Part shown: positions 1 through 8,653 of the stretch, piece after piece
Numbering within the stretch: the stretch's first letter is position 1
Layout of the letters: every line of letters starts with the position of its first letter
Assembly: GCA_934647165.1 (NCBI GenBank)
Contig: CAKUFA010000019.1
Span: forward strand, 1-42,286
Source: an uncultured Clostridia bacterium
Lineage (GTDB): Bacteria; Bacillota; Clostridia; Christensenellales; Aristaeellaceae
DNA: 42,286 nt
Direction of reading: 5' to 3'
Notes under the pieces: generated by a model
Told to the model about the DNA's origin: nothing
The model's database searches: none
Seen by the model: the letters and a program-made list of their open reading frames with translations, nothing else
Position numbers and translations under genes: made by a program

Positions 1-1301
1 TCATCAAGTACAACGAGCTGGCCGACAAGTATGCGCCCGGGTTTGTGGAGCGCAACATGAGCGCCAACACCATTCTGGCCATGCGCCAGGAGTTCGCGAG
101 CAATGATATCTATGCGCTGCCCGTTTACTCCTACAAAGTTGAGGATATGAATAACCCTGAGGTTTCCCGCTGCTCTACCGGTATCATGGTGCTCAAGAGC
201 GTCTATGAGGCGATCGGTTCTCCGGATATGACCACCATCGACGGTTTCTTGGATGCCCTGCGCAAGGTGAAGGAAATGTATCCGAACATGATTCCGGTGC
301 AGGCGTCCCGTAACTCTTCTACCGATGCGGACGGCAACCCCCGCTGCGTGGGCAAGTTGTTCCCCATGTTCGACCTGGTTGGCGGCTACTACTATGACGC
401 GGCGGCCGATACCTACAAGAAGTATTGGAACAGCGACAACTACAAGGCGCTGCTGAAGTTCGTCAACACCCTGTACAACGAGGGTCTGATGGATCCCACC
501 GAGCTGACCGACAGTGGCGAGCAGCTGCAGGCTAAGCTGTTCAATGGCAAGATTTTCTGTAACATGAACAACGACGCCGATAACATCGACTGGTTCAACA
601 CCGAGCTGAAAAAGGCCGGCGTGAACGATGAGTGGATTTTCCCGAACCAGCCCAGCATCAACACGGAAAAAGGCTACACCAACGACGGCATCATGGGCGG
701 TGTGGGCGATCACTGCATCGTTATCTTCAACACGGAAAATGCTGGCCGCGCGCTGCAGTGGGTGGACTATCTGATGACCGACAAGGCGCAGATTGAAGTG
801 GTTGCCGGTGTGGAAAACGTGTCCTGGAATTACAATGAAAACGGCATCCCGCAGATTCATGATGACGTGCTGGCACTGACCGATAACGAAAAGAAGGAAA
901 ACTACGGCGTTGGCCTGTACTACTTCCTGCGTCAGGGTCTGTATAACAACATCATGTCAAAGTACAGCTGTTCTGCTGAACAGACCGCTGCGATGACGTT
1001 CATGAGCAAGTACTATGAGGACAAGTCCTTCATTGCCGGCTCCAAGGCTGAAAACTATGCTTCCGATAGCGAAGAAATCAAGATCAAGACCAACATCAAG
1101 GAGTATTACGAAGTTCAGGTGCTGCAGATGATCATGTGCAAGCCTGACCAGCTGGACGCGCTCTATGAGCAGACCATGGCCAAGATGTATGACCTCGGCC
1201 AGGCGAAGCTGGATGCGGCCATCGACGCTTTCTACAAGAACAAGGCGGAGAATGCCAAGGAGTATGGCGCAGATCTGGATCTGTCCTTCATGGGTTTGTA
1301 A
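1..1301 (+). CDS. Carbohydrate ABC transporter substrate-binding protein, 3' part (5' end outside window)
   Basis: The reading frame is open from base 3 to the TAA at 1299-1301, giving about 432 residues with no start or signal peptide in the window, so the gene is cut by the left edge. The text resembles C-terminal parts of large family-1 extracellular solute-binding lipoproteins (LplA/YtcQ type) of Clostridia: aromatic-rich segments such as GGYYYDAAADTYKKYW, then an alternating helix and strand body. By family, it would bind an oligosaccharide outside the cell and hand it to a two-permease importer, whose genes would lie to the left. An internal GTG at 45 is not a believable start because similarity-like sequence continues upstream of it. 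The glycoside hydrolase and PL22-like genes downstream suggest a plant-glycan ligand, which is inference. Confidence 0.8.
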   Translation, partial: IKYNELADKYAPGFVERNMSANTILAMRQEFASNDIYALPVYSYKVEDMNNPEVSRCSTGIMVLKSVYEAIGSPDMTTIDGFLDALRKVKEMYPNMIPVQASRNSSTDADGNPRCVGKLFPMFDLVGGYYYDAAADTYKKYWNSDNYKALLKFVNTLYNEGLMDPTELTDSGEQLQAKLFNGKIFCNMNNDADNIDWFNTELKKAGVNDEWIFPNQPSINTEKGYTNDGIMGGVGDHCIVIFNTENAGRALQWVDYLMTDKAQIEVVAGVENVSWNYNENGIPQIHDDVLALTDNEKKENYGVGLYYFLRQGLYNNIMSKYSCSAEQTAAMTFMSKYYEDKSFIAGSKAENYASDSEEIKIKTNIKEYYEVQVLQMIMCKPDQLDALYEQTMAKMYDLGQAKLDAAIDAFYKNKAENAKEYGADLDLSFMGL

Positions 1302-1371
1302 GATCGGGCAGAGCAAAAGCACACGAGTGAAATGAAAGGAAGGGCGTGGGATGTCTCTGCTCGATACGGGC

Positions 1372-1391
1372 GGGCGTCCCGCGCCCTTTTT
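1372..1391 (+). terminator. Possible weak terminator or attenuator hairpin
   Basis: A 5-bp GGGCG/CGCCC stem (1372-1376 with 1382-1386) and a 5-nt loop are followed by five T residues. It lies between the binding-protein gene and the glycosidase gene and could reduce read-through, which would fit higher expression of the binding protein. The stem is short, so the call is tentative. Confidence 0.4.
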
Positions 1392-1432
1392 CCGGGTGAA
1401 ACCATGAAGAACAACAAAGGAGACAGTCTGAG

Positions 1433-3562
1433 ATGCAGTCCAATGTGAAGGAAAAGCTCCATGTGCACCACCGTTCCTTGCGCACGCATCCCGGCATGCT
1501 TTTGCTTGGATCGACCGGCGCGCGGCTGTGGGCGGATGCGCTGGATTGTACACCGGGTTTCAGCGGAAGCGTGGATTTTATTCATAAAATGAATCTTCCG
1601 CTGCTGTTTGCGGTCAGGGTGGAAGGACGAAGCACACGAATGGAACCCGTTCAGGCTGACTGGTATCCGGATGAATTGCGCCAGAAGCATGAAGAAAAGG
1701 ACTTCACCTTTGCAGAGCGAAAGCTGATCACCTGGGACGATGTGGCCGTCAGCTGCCAGACGTGGGAAAACCATGGCCGCAAATCGTTAAAGCTGGAGCT
1801 TGTGTTGCCGGAAAATCTGGCGATGGATGAGGATGCAGAGGTTCCTTGCCATCTGCATGGGCTGAACGCGCAATGGCGCATTGGTTCAACGGCAGCATGG
1901 TCACAGGGAACCTTGACGCTTGCACCGGGCGAGCAAAAGACCTTCCTCGTGGCCGCAGCGTTGGCGCTCAAGGGAGAAAATGTGCTTGAGCAGCGCCTTG
2001 CAAGGGTGTTGCGTGCAGAAAGTACGCCGGATGAGACCATGGATCACCTGTGCGAAGAATACATGGCCTGGTTTCAGCATGTGCCGCGTTTTACCAGCAG
2101 CGATCAGTTCATGGAACGCTGCTGGCTGTACCGGTTCTACATCCTGCGCAGCAATCTGGCAAAGCCTGGATACGGATATCTGCCGCACCATGTATTCTAC
2201 GAAGGGCGTTCACATCGGATGAAGAAAGTGCCCTACCAGGCCACCGGTTGGGAGTTTTCACGGCTTATCACGCTGTCTACACCGCTGACGATGGCGGATG
2301 CACAGTGGCTCACGCAGGCACGGGACATTCAGCGGGATGCCTTCCGTTCGTTGGCATGCAGCGTGGGGAAGGATGGCGTGTTCACGGTCACGGCGGTGGA
2401 CGAGCACGGCAAGGAATACGCAAACTATGCGGCGTGGGCGCTGTATCAGTATTACCTTGTCAGCGGAGATGCGGAGCTGGTGAAGGAGGTGCTGCCGGCG
2501 TTCAAGATGCATGTGCGCAGCGTCCATTGCCTGCACCACAGCGCGCTGGACAGCCTGCAGGTGTGCCGGGAGCATCCGCTTACAGGGAAGGAGTATCAGC
2601 CTAGCTATTGGTATTTTGCCGAAGGGGGTTATCCGCTGAAGGTTCGCCCGGCCAAGGAAGGCTATACGCCTTTGCGCCGTGTGGACTGCTCAATTTATCT
2701 GTATCTGAATGCGGAGGGGCTCCACCGGCTGTGTGATCAACTGGCTGATGGCGATGGAAATGAGTTTGCTGCACTGGCTGAACAGGTAAAGCACGATGTG
2801 CTCTGCAAAATGTGGAATGAGGAGGAAGGCTTCTTCTTCGATTTGCATGAGAAGGAAGAACGCCAGGCGCTTGTGCGCAACGTTGTCGGTGTGTATCCCT
2901 TGTGGGCGGATATCACAGAAAACAAGCATTTGCGTGCGCTGGAGCAGCTGACGGATTCAAGGCTGTTTGCCAGAGGCTCAGCTTTTGCCAGTGCGGCGGC
3001 GGATTGCCCGGTTTATTCCCCTTGTGGCGGATGGATGGGGCAATATATTAAGGGACGCGATGGGTGCATGTGGAACGGCCCGTCCTGGCCGTATACAACG
3101 GCTATCGCGCTGGATGCGCTGGCCAGGCAAAGCAAGGAGCATGGACATTGTTATGACGATGCTTTTGCACGCTATTTGCATGAATACACGCTGGAGCATT
3201 TCCACGAAGGCGATATTGATGCGCCATATCTGGTGGAGTTTTATAACAGCGAAACCGGGGAACCGCTGAGTGACGAACCGGACTACAATCATTCGTTTTA
3301 TGCGGATCTTGTGGTGCGGCATGTGGCGGGCATTACCCCAACGGAGCAGGGCGTTTCCTTTCGGCCGGTAGCCATGCCAGTGCGTTATTTTTCCCTGGAG
3401 AACATTGAGGTGCGCGGGCATAGGCTGAATGTATACTATCAGCAGGAGGACGGCCTTGCATTTGAGCATATGCCCTGCGGATACACGCTGCTGCTGGATG
3501 GCAAAACAATCCTGCAAGGATGGAAAATCGAGGATAAGGCAGTGGATATTGCACTTGCCTGA
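1433..3562 (+). CDS. MGH1-like / GH63-related glycoside hydrolase, (alpha/alpha)6 barrel type
   Basis: 709 aa, ATG preceded by AAAGGAGA. There is no signal peptide, so it probably acts on imported oligosaccharides in the cytoplasm. The first 200 residues look like a beta-rich domain; the rest is helical and repetitive as in (alpha/alpha)6 glycosidases. The motif WNGPSWPY near residue 546 matches the 'GPxWP' signature of the mannosylglycerate-hydrolase-like (MGH1-like) and GH63 superfamily. A short beta-sandwich-like tail (about residues 630-709) closes the protein. Substrate cannot be read from the sequence. The gene follows a sugar-binding protein and precedes a Gfo/Idh/MocA protein and a PL22-like protein with small gaps, so all are probably co-transcribed for one glycan. 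The superfamily call is fairly secure, the specificity is not. Confidence 0.7.
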   Translation: MQSNVKEKLHVHHRSLRTHPGMLLLGSTGARLWADALDCTPGFSGSVDFIHKMNLPLLFAVRVEGRSTRMEPVQADWYPDELRQKHEEKDFTFAERKLITWDDVAVSCQTWENHGRKSLKLELVLPENLAMDEDAEVPCHLHGLNAQWRIGSTAAWSQGTLTLAPGEQKTFLVAAALALKGENVLEQRLARVLRAESTPDETMDHLCEEYMAWFQHVPRFTSSDQFMERCWLYRFYILRSNLAKPGYGYLPHHVFYEGRSHRMKKVPYQATGWEFSRLITLSTPLTMADAQWLTQARDIQRDAFRSLACSVGKDGVFTVTAVDEHGKEYANYAAWALYQYYLVSGDAELVKEVLPAFKMHVRSVHCLHHSALDSLQVCREHPLTGKEYQPSYWYFAEGGYPLKVRPAKEGYTPLRRVDCSIYLYLNAEGLHRLCDQLADGDGNEFAALAEQVKHDVLCKMWNEEEGFFFDLHEKEERQALVRNVVGVYPLWADITENKHLRALEQLTDSRLFARGSAFASAAADCPVYSPCGGWMGQYIKGRDGCMWNGPSWPYTTAIALDALARQSKEHGHCYDDAFARYLHEYTLEHFHEGDIDAPYLVEFYNSETGEPLSDEPDYNHSFYADLVVRHVAGITPTEQGVSFRPVAMPVRYFSLENIEVRGHRLNVYYQQEDGLAFEHMPCGYTLLLDGKTILQGWKIEDKAVDIALA

Positions 3563-3582
3563 GAAAAAAGGAGGAAAAGAAA

Positions 3583-4902
3583 ATGTTGCCCATTCCGGAG
3601 AAACCTGTCAGGCTTGCGCTGATTGGCGCTGGCCATCGGTCCAACACGATCTATCGTCCCATTTTTGAAGATTTGAAGCCGTGGATTGACCTGGTGGCCG
3701 TGTGCGATCCTGTGCAGGAGCATGCGGACGCTTTGGCGGCAGAACTGGGCGCAAAGGCTTTTTATGATATTCATGCGCTCCTGGATGCAGGCATTGCAGA
3801 AGCGGCGGTTGTTGTTGCGCCGATTCCGCTGCATTATGCCTATTCGGTGTACCTGTCCCGCCACGGCATTCACAATTTGATTGAAACGACCTGGTGCAAC
3901 ACCCTGGAACAGGCGCGCCTGATGGTTCAGGAAGCGGAAGAGCATCACGTTGTAACCAGTGTGGCGGAGAACTTTTATCGCTATCCCATCGACCGTTTTG
4001 CGCAAACGCTGAAAAAGGACGGCTATATCGGCGATATCAAGCGCATCATCAGTTATAACGATCATACGGGGTATCACAGCAATTCCCGCTGGCTCGTTTT
4101 TTCCGGGGAGGATCCGGAGTGGATCAGCGCCATGGAGCACAACATGCCGGTGCAGCCCTTCTATGAATCCAAAGAGCGGTATTGGGATCATGAACTGTTC
4201 CGTGCGCGCTACATTTCTTTCCCATCCGGGTTGATGGTCATTGATGAAGCAGCCAATATTAAGGGTCAGACCGGACGGCAGGTGCGGCCCGGCTACACGG
4301 AGTGGCATGGCACCCGCGGCACGCTGGTGCAGCAGGGCAGCCGGTATAGCGCGCCGGACTACAAGGTGTATGACAACAACGGTCGGGTCGAGGTCGGTCT
4401 GGGCGTACATCCGGACTGGACGGCGGAAATCCGCTGCTGCGATTATGAAGATCGTCTGGTGTTCTCCGAAGAGGTGAAGCCGGCACATCCCAACATTATC
4501 AGCAAGGTGGAAAGATATTACAATCTGGAAGGCGCCTATGCGGGCGTGCATGCGCATCTGCCGGGGCATGTGATTGATTACCAGAATCCGCTGGTGATGA
4601 AGAACAGCGGCTCGCACTATTTCAAGGAATACGGCGTGTGCGTGGCCGGGCATCTGGTGGACTTTGCACTGAAGATCCGCGGCATGAAGGAAATGGAGTT
4701 CGATACGCATCATGCGCTCATGTCCATGATGATGGAGGTTGCGGCGCGGGAGTCCGTGCTGAAGAAGGGCGCGCCCATCGCGCTTCCTGTGAAGGATTCC
4801 TCCGCATCGGATCAGCTGGCGCTGGATAGCGTGAAAAAGGAATTTGGCGTAGATCCCATGGATGTTGAGGCCATGCTGGGCGTCAAAGCCGGAAAGCCGT
4901 GA
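3583..4902 (+). CDS. Gfo/Idh/MocA-family protein lacking the EKP lysine
   Basis: 439 aa, ATG 3583 behind AAAGGAGG. The N-terminus is a Rossmann nucleotide-binding fold: VRLALIGAGHRSNTI carries the glycine motif at residues 11-18 and VCDPVQEHAD holds the acidic end of strand 2. Typical family members use NAD(P) to oxidise, reduce or epimerise sugars and carry a conserved E-K-P near residue 100 whose lysine is catalytic. Here the corresponding stretch reads IETTWCN, so the lysine is replaced. The C-terminal half (from about residue 130) is the usual alpha/beta domain. The gene sits 20 bp after the glycosidase and 3 bp before the PL22-like gene. It may be a divergent enzyme with another chemistry, such as the NAD-dependent glycosidases of this fold, or have lost redox activity. 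Confidence 0.78.
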   Translation: MLPIPEKPVRLALIGAGHRSNTIYRPIFEDLKPWIDLVAVCDPVQEHADALAAELGAKAFYDIHALLDAGIAEAAVVVAPIPLHYAYSVYLSRHGIHNLIETTWCNTLEQARLMVQEAEEHHVVTSVAENFYRYPIDRFAQTLKKDGYIGDIKRIISYNDHTGYHSNSRWLVFSGEDPEWISAMEHNMPVQPFYESKERYWDHELFRARYISFPSGLMVIDEAANIKGQTGRQVRPGYTEWHGTRGTLVQQGSRYSAPDYKVYDNNGRVEVGLGVHPDWTAEIRCCDYEDRLVFSEEVKPAHPNIISKVERYYNLEGAYAGVHAHLPGHVIDYQNPLVMKNSGSHYFKEYGVCVAGHLVDFALKIRGMKEMEFDTHHALMSMMMEVAARESVLKKGAPIALPVKDSSASDQLALDSVKKEFGVDPMDVEAMLGVKAGKP

Positions 4903-4905
4903 CCG

Positions 4906-5997
4906 ATGAGGAAAGTCAATCAGTATTTTCCGTTAGAAAGCACCTTTTTGACAGATGAAGAAACGGGTCGCCGTGTCCGTCAGGTTACGAATGCCCAGGC
5001 GATTACCCATCATCCGTTTTTCCTGGCGCCCTGCTTTGATGAAAAGCAGCGCTGGCTGTGCATGGTCACCTTCCGCACCGGTCAGGGACAAATTATGCTG
5101 GAGGATCAGCGGCAGCAATGCCTGCGTATTGTAACGAACGTTTGCGGCTTGGACGAATGGTCACTTTCTGTAAAAGACGAATGGATTTACTTTGTCGCAG
5201 ATGGACAGGTGTGGCGCGTGCTGGGCGAAAATGGCGAAAGCGAGCTTTTGCTGAGCGAAAGCGATGTGCGCAGCCTGGCGGGCAGCGAAGCCTTTATGGC
5301 GGACGGCACCACGGCGGTTACGAAAAGCGGCCGTTATCTGGCAGTGCGCGTCAAAACGGGCGCAAAAGGCTATGCCATTCTCATCCGGGATAATAAAAAC
5401 GGCCAATGGGCCAATGTGTGCACATGCCCGGTGGCAACGCACGTGCAGTTCTGCCCGGATGATGATGACCTGCTGTTTTTTGCGGGCCCGCTGACAGATA
5501 GGCCATGGGTGCTGCACTGGCCCAGCGGACAGGCAAAGCTGATTTATCATCGGAATGCGGCGGCAAAGCAGTGGATTACGCATGAATCATGGATTCCCGG
5601 CACACGGGAAATGTCCTTGGTGGACTGGCCGCATGGCGTGCTGGCTGTGCACGTGGATACAGGCGCGGTTCGCCGCGTGACGGACTGGAATGCCTGGCAT
5701 GCTATTTGCAGTGATGACGGAACACGCATGGTGTTTGACACCAATTTTCCGGATCGTGGCGTATACACGCTGGATCCGCGTATATGCCTTTCTACGCCGG
5801 AACATCTGTGCAGCCCGCATGCAAGCTGCATGGGCGAACACTGGGCAGGGGCGTTCCCCTACGATCATGGTCCCATCAAGGTCTACGCGCCCCAGCATAC
5901 GCATCCCCATCCACGGTTTTCACCGGACGGAAAGCGCATCGTGTTCACGTCCGACTGTTCCGGTATTGCCCAGGTGTATGAGATTAATCTTCCATAA
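4906..5997 (+). CDS. Oligogalacturonate lyase-like beta-propeller protein (PL22-like)
   Basis: 363 aa, starting 3 bp after the preceding stop, with no strong RBS (translation may be coupled). The sequence is a chain of short beta blades ending in HPHPRFSPDGKRIVF. In PL22 oligogalacturonate lyases the metal is held by one upstream histidine and a Gln-x-x-His-x-His group. Here Q330, H333 and H335 form exactly that spacing, H265 (WHAICSDDG) fits the further ligand, and H226 (THESW) fits the catalytic-base region. This supports an active lyase cleaving short 1,4-linked galacturonides or related uronides. The length is slightly below that usual for the family (about 390). No signal peptide is present, so it would be cytoplasmic, as for other PL22 enzymes. 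The exact substrate is inferred. Confidence 0.72.
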   Translation: MRKVNQYFPLESTFLTDEETGRRVRQVTNAQAITHHPFFLAPCFDEKQRWLCMVTFRTGQGQIMLEDQRQQCLRIVTNVCGLDEWSLSVKDEWIYFVADGQVWRVLGENGESELLLSESDVRSLAGSEAFMADGTTAVTKSGRYLAVRVKTGAKGYAILIRDNKNGQWANVCTCPVATHVQFCPDDDDLLFFAGPLTDRPWVLHWPSGQAKLIYHRNAAAKQWITHESWIPGTREMSLVDWPHGVLAVHVDTGAVRRVTDWNAWHAICSDDGTRMVFDTNFPDRGVYTLDPRICLSTPEHLCSPHASCMGEHWAGAFPYDHGPIKVYAPQHTHPHPRFSPDGKRIVFTSDCSGIAQVYEINLP

Positions 5998-6005
5998 AGC
6001 AGAGG

Positions 6006-6041
6006 CGGGAGAGAATCAACCCATTCTCTCCCGTCTTTTTT
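6006..6041 (+). terminator. Rho-independent terminator of the carbohydrate operon
   Basis: An 11-bp perfect stem (6006-6016 with 6023-6033), a 6-nt loop and a TCTTTTTT tail on the plus strand. The stop codon of the convergent YkvA-like gene (6016-6018) lies at the loop, so the two transcription units overlap at their 3' ends. Confidence 0.9.
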
Positions 6042-6405
6042 CCAACCATTGTTTCAGAATCACCCATGCAATCAGCACCCATATGACCACGATTGGCAGC
6101 GCATAATACCAGCGCTTGGGTTTCCCGTTTTGCCACAGGCCCGCAGCCTGCCGGCGGCAGGCGTCCATCGCCGGGCGGGGAATCAGGCGGATGGTGAGCG
6201 CGGCCATGGCAGGCAGCAACAGCACATCATCCAGATACCCCAGCACGGGGAGAAAGTCCGGAATCAGGTCAATGGGGGAAAGTGCGTAGGCAACGGTGAG
6301 CGCGGCCAGTATACGAGCCAGGGCTGGCGTATCCGGCGAATTCAGGGCGAGAAACAGGGCGGGAATATCTGCCTTCAATTGCGGAGCGCGACTTTTTAAC
6401 GACAT
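6016..6405 (-). CDS. YkvA-like (DUF1232) small membrane protein
   Basis: 129 aa from the ATG at 6405, chosen because GAGGAG lies 8 nt upstream; an ATG at 6429 has no RBS. The central stretch ALSPIDLIPDFLPVLGYLDD is the hallmark of the DUF1232/YkvA family (S/T-P-I-D-L-I-P-D-F-I-P-x-x-G-x-x-D-D). One hydrophobic helix spans about residues 100-120 near the C-terminus (ALPIVVIWVLIAWVIL). Function in the family is poorly known. The gene stands alone, divergent from the dehydrogenase and convergent with the carbohydrate operon. Confidence 0.82.
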   Translation of the reverse strand: MSLKSRAPQLKADIPALFLALNSPDTPALARILAALTVAYALSPIDLIPDFLPVLGYLDDVLLLPAMAALTIRLIPRPAMDACRRQAAGLWQNGKPKRWYYALPIVVIWVLIAWVILKQWLEKRRERMG

Positions 6406-6477
6406 GGAATACTCCTCAAAAATGTGCATGAAATGTGGAAAAATCTTTCGAAGCGCTATGGCGCGCGGCAGGAATAC

Positions 6478-6487
6478 CTGCTATAAT
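6478..6487 (+). promoter_or_regulatory. Extended -10 promoter for the dehydrogenase/AEC operon
   Basis: TGCTATAAT is a perfect extended -10 element (TATAAT at 6482-6487, TG at 6479-6480). The -35 position is poor (TGGCGC at 6459-6464), as is usual with extended -10 promoters. The next gene starts about 50 nt downstream. Confidence 0.7.
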
Positions 6488-6536
6488 GGTATGCGTATGC
6501 GGTGAAAATGCCAATTCCCTGGAAAGGATGAAGTGT

Positions 6537-7520
6537 ATGCGCCTGTGTGCGTTTGAGGTTCGGCCTGACGAGGAAGCTTGTTTTGCCCAATGTGCCCGTC
6601 AGCTTGGCATAGAGCTGGAGCTGCATCGGGAGGGGCTTACCCTGGAGAAAATTGCGGCGCTTCCGCCCAACTGCTGCGTCAGCACGCTTGGCATGTATCA
6701 TTATGGCGAAGCGGAGATGTGCGCCCTGGCCGAGCGCGGCGTGCACGCCATGTCCACCCGCACTGTGGGCTATAACCATATTGACCTGGAGGCGGCCCAA
6801 AGACATGGCGTGCATGTGTGTAACGCTCATTATGATCCCAATGGTGTGGCGGATTACACGGTGATGATGCTTCTTTTATGCCTGCGCAAGTACAAGCAGG
6901 CTCTATGGCGCACCCAGGTCAATGATTTTTCGCTTGATGGGCTCATTGGCCGCGAGGTGAAGGATTTAACCGTCGGTGTTGTGGGCACGGGACGTATCGG
7001 GGCGCAGGTGGTGCGCAATTTGTCCGGCTTTGGCTGCCGTATGCTGGCCTGCGATAATCGGGAAAATGCCAGCATCCGCCATCTGGTGACCTATGTTGAT
7101 CTGGAAACGGTTTATCGTGAATGTGATGTGATTACGCTCCACGTGCCGCTTTTGCCGGATACCTATCACATGATTTGTGATGAAACCATTGCCCGCATGA
7201 AAACGGGCGTGGTTCTCATCAACTGTGCCCGGGGCGACCTGATGGATGTGCAGAGCCTTATTCGAGGCATTGAGAGCGAGAAGATCGGCGCACTGGGGCT
7301 AGATGTGCTGGAAAAAGAGGAAAACATTGTGCATCGCAACCTGAAAACAGATATCATTTCCAATCGGGATATGGCCTATCTGCGTCAGTTCAAAAATGTG
7401 GTGCATACCCAGCATATGGCTTTTTATACGGATGCGGCAGTGGAAAGCATGGTGCGCTGCGGCGTGCAAGGCTGTGTGCAGATGCTGCGCGGGCAGGTGT
7501 GCCGAACCCAACTTGTATAA
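6537..7520 (+). CDS. D-isomer-specific 2-hydroxyacid dehydrogenase (D-lactate dehydrogenase/VanH type)
   Basis: 327 aa from ATG 6537, which has GGAAAGG at a good distance; the upstream ATG at 6528 touches the RBS. The beginning MRLCAFEVRPDEE is typical of D-lactate dehydrogenases. A Rossmann motif GTGRIGAQV lies near residue 150. The substrate-binding arginine is in NCARGD (about residue 230), and the catalytic histidine is in the HTQHMAFYT block near residue 290. It should reduce a 2-oxoacid such as pyruvate to the D-hydroxyacid with NADH in the cytoplasm. It is followed 21 bp later by an AEC-type transporter, which may export the product or import the substrate. Whether it is a fermentative LDH or another 2-oxoacid reductase cannot be decided. 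Confidence 0.85.
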   Translation: MRLCAFEVRPDEEACFAQCARQLGIELELHREGLTLEKIAALPPNCCVSTLGMYHYGEAEMCALAERGVHAMSTRTVGYNHIDLEAAQRHGVHVCNAHYDPNGVADYTVMMLLLCLRKYKQALWRTQVNDFSLDGLIGREVKDLTVGVVGTGRIGAQVVRNLSGFGCRMLACDNRENASIRHLVTYVDLETVYRECDVITLHVPLLPDTYHMICDETIARMKTGVVLINCARGDLMDVQSLIRGIESEKIGALGLDVLEKEENIVHRNLKTDIISNRDMAYLRQFKNVVHTQHMAFYTDAAVESMVRCGVQGCVQMLRGQVCRTQLV

Positions 7521-7541
7521 CAAAAGGAGCGATGCTGGCTT

Positions 7542-8459
7542 ATGTCCGTTACGCTGATTGCAACCCAGATTCTTGTGATTTTCGGCTACGTGCTGGTAGG
7601 CTTTGTGGCAGGCAAAACCGGCTGCATCGACTGCCGGCAGCGAAGCTATCTCACGAAACTTTGCTCCACGCTGATTTTGCCTTTTACCATTCTCTCTGCC
7701 GCAGGGCTGGATGCAACGCCACAGCAAATGGAGGATTTTGCCATTGCGGCGGCCGTTATGTTCGGCATGTTCACGCTTGGCACACTGATTGTGCTTGGTG
7801 TATGCAAGCTTCGCGGTGTTGCACCGGCCATGCGTGCCGTTACCACCGGGCTTGTCGTTTATCCCAATGCGACCTTTCTGGGTCTCCCCTTGTGCACGGC
7901 GCTTTTTGGCGAGGTGGCGGTGCTTTACAGCGCGGCTGTTATTCTTGCGTTTAATTTGATTTTCTTCACTGTACAGCTGAGTCTGTATACCAACAAGAAA
8001 TTCTGCTTTCGAAATCTACTTAGCCTGCCGACGCTCAGCACGCTGCTGCTCATTGCCATGCAGCTGCTGCATTTGCGTTTTCCTGCGCCAGTGCAGGCGG
8101 TGGTGAGCAACATCGGTGCCATGGTTACCCCGCTTTCGCTGATGATTATCGGCGTGATGGTATCCGAAAGTCGGCTGACAGACATTTTCCGGGAAAAGCG
8201 CGCCTACGGTATCATGCTCCTGCGCAATTTTGCGCTGCCGCTGCTGGTGATGCTGATCCTGCGCCTTACGCCGATGGACAGTCAGGCTCGGCTGTGCGTG
8301 CTGGTTTATTTGTCCTGCCCCTGCGCGACATTGAATGTGATTTACAGCGTGCAGAGCAACATGGAGCCTCGGCTGTGCGCCAACACGGTGCTTATGTCCA
8401 CATTGCTGTTTGCGTTGAGCTTACCCTGCGTGATTGCTTTGGGTCAGCTTGTCCTGTGA
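7542..8459 (+). CDS. AEC (auxin efflux carrier) family transporter
   Basis: 305 aa, ATG 7542 with AAAGGAG about 12 nt upstream. The protein is almost entirely hydrophobic with about ten predicted membrane segments in two halves. Motifs such as YPNATFLGLPLCTALFGE and the C-terminal SCPCATLNVIYS are typical of the bacterial AEC/MleP branch, which carries small organic acids such as malate or lactate. The small gap to the D-2-hydroxyacid dehydrogenase gene and the terminator after it make a two-gene operon, which suggests transport of a hydroxyacid or 2-oxoacid (inference). Confidence 0.85.
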   Translation: MSVTLIATQILVIFGYVLVGFVAGKTGCIDCRQRSYLTKLCSTLILPFTILSAAGLDATPQQMEDFAIAAAVMFGMFTLGTLIVLGVCKLRGVAPAMRAVTTGLVVYPNATFLGLPLCTALFGEVAVLYSAAVILAFNLIFFTVQLSLYTNKKFCFRNLLSLPTLSTLLLIAMQLLHLRFPAPVQAVVSNIGAMVTPLSLMIIGVMVSESRLTDIFREKRAYGIMLLRNFALPLLVMLILRLTPMDSQARLCVLVYLSCPCATLNVIYSVQSNMEPRLCANTVLMSTLLFALSLPCVIALGQLVL

Positions 8460-8503
8460 AAAAATCAGCATGCAAACGGTGATTGCCCGTCGTTTGCAAA
8501 CCT

Positions 8504-8537
8504 GAGCCGCCCTGTGATTGGGACGGCTCTTTTTTTT
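8504..8537 (+). terminator. Rho-independent terminator after the AEC transporter gene
   Basis: GAGCCG (8504-8509) pairs with CGGCTC (8524-8529), extended by CCC/GGG around one bulged A, followed by eight T residues. A second GCAAACG-type hairpin lies just upstream. Confidence 0.88.
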
Positions 8538-8653
8538 GATGCGCACATGGCCTGGAAAAGGAGAAATTCTGTCGCATTCGCACTGCTTTTGCCGGGGCTG
8601 AATAGCCTGCTGTCCTCCGTGCCATACTTTGGTAAAGAGAGGAGGAAACCGAT

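Noticed and set aside
8560..8620. SigF/SigG-type promoter before sigG (GCATT near 8575 with GGGGCTGAAT)
   Set aside because: The -35 and -10 parts match the forespore consensus only in part; too weak to list as a feature.
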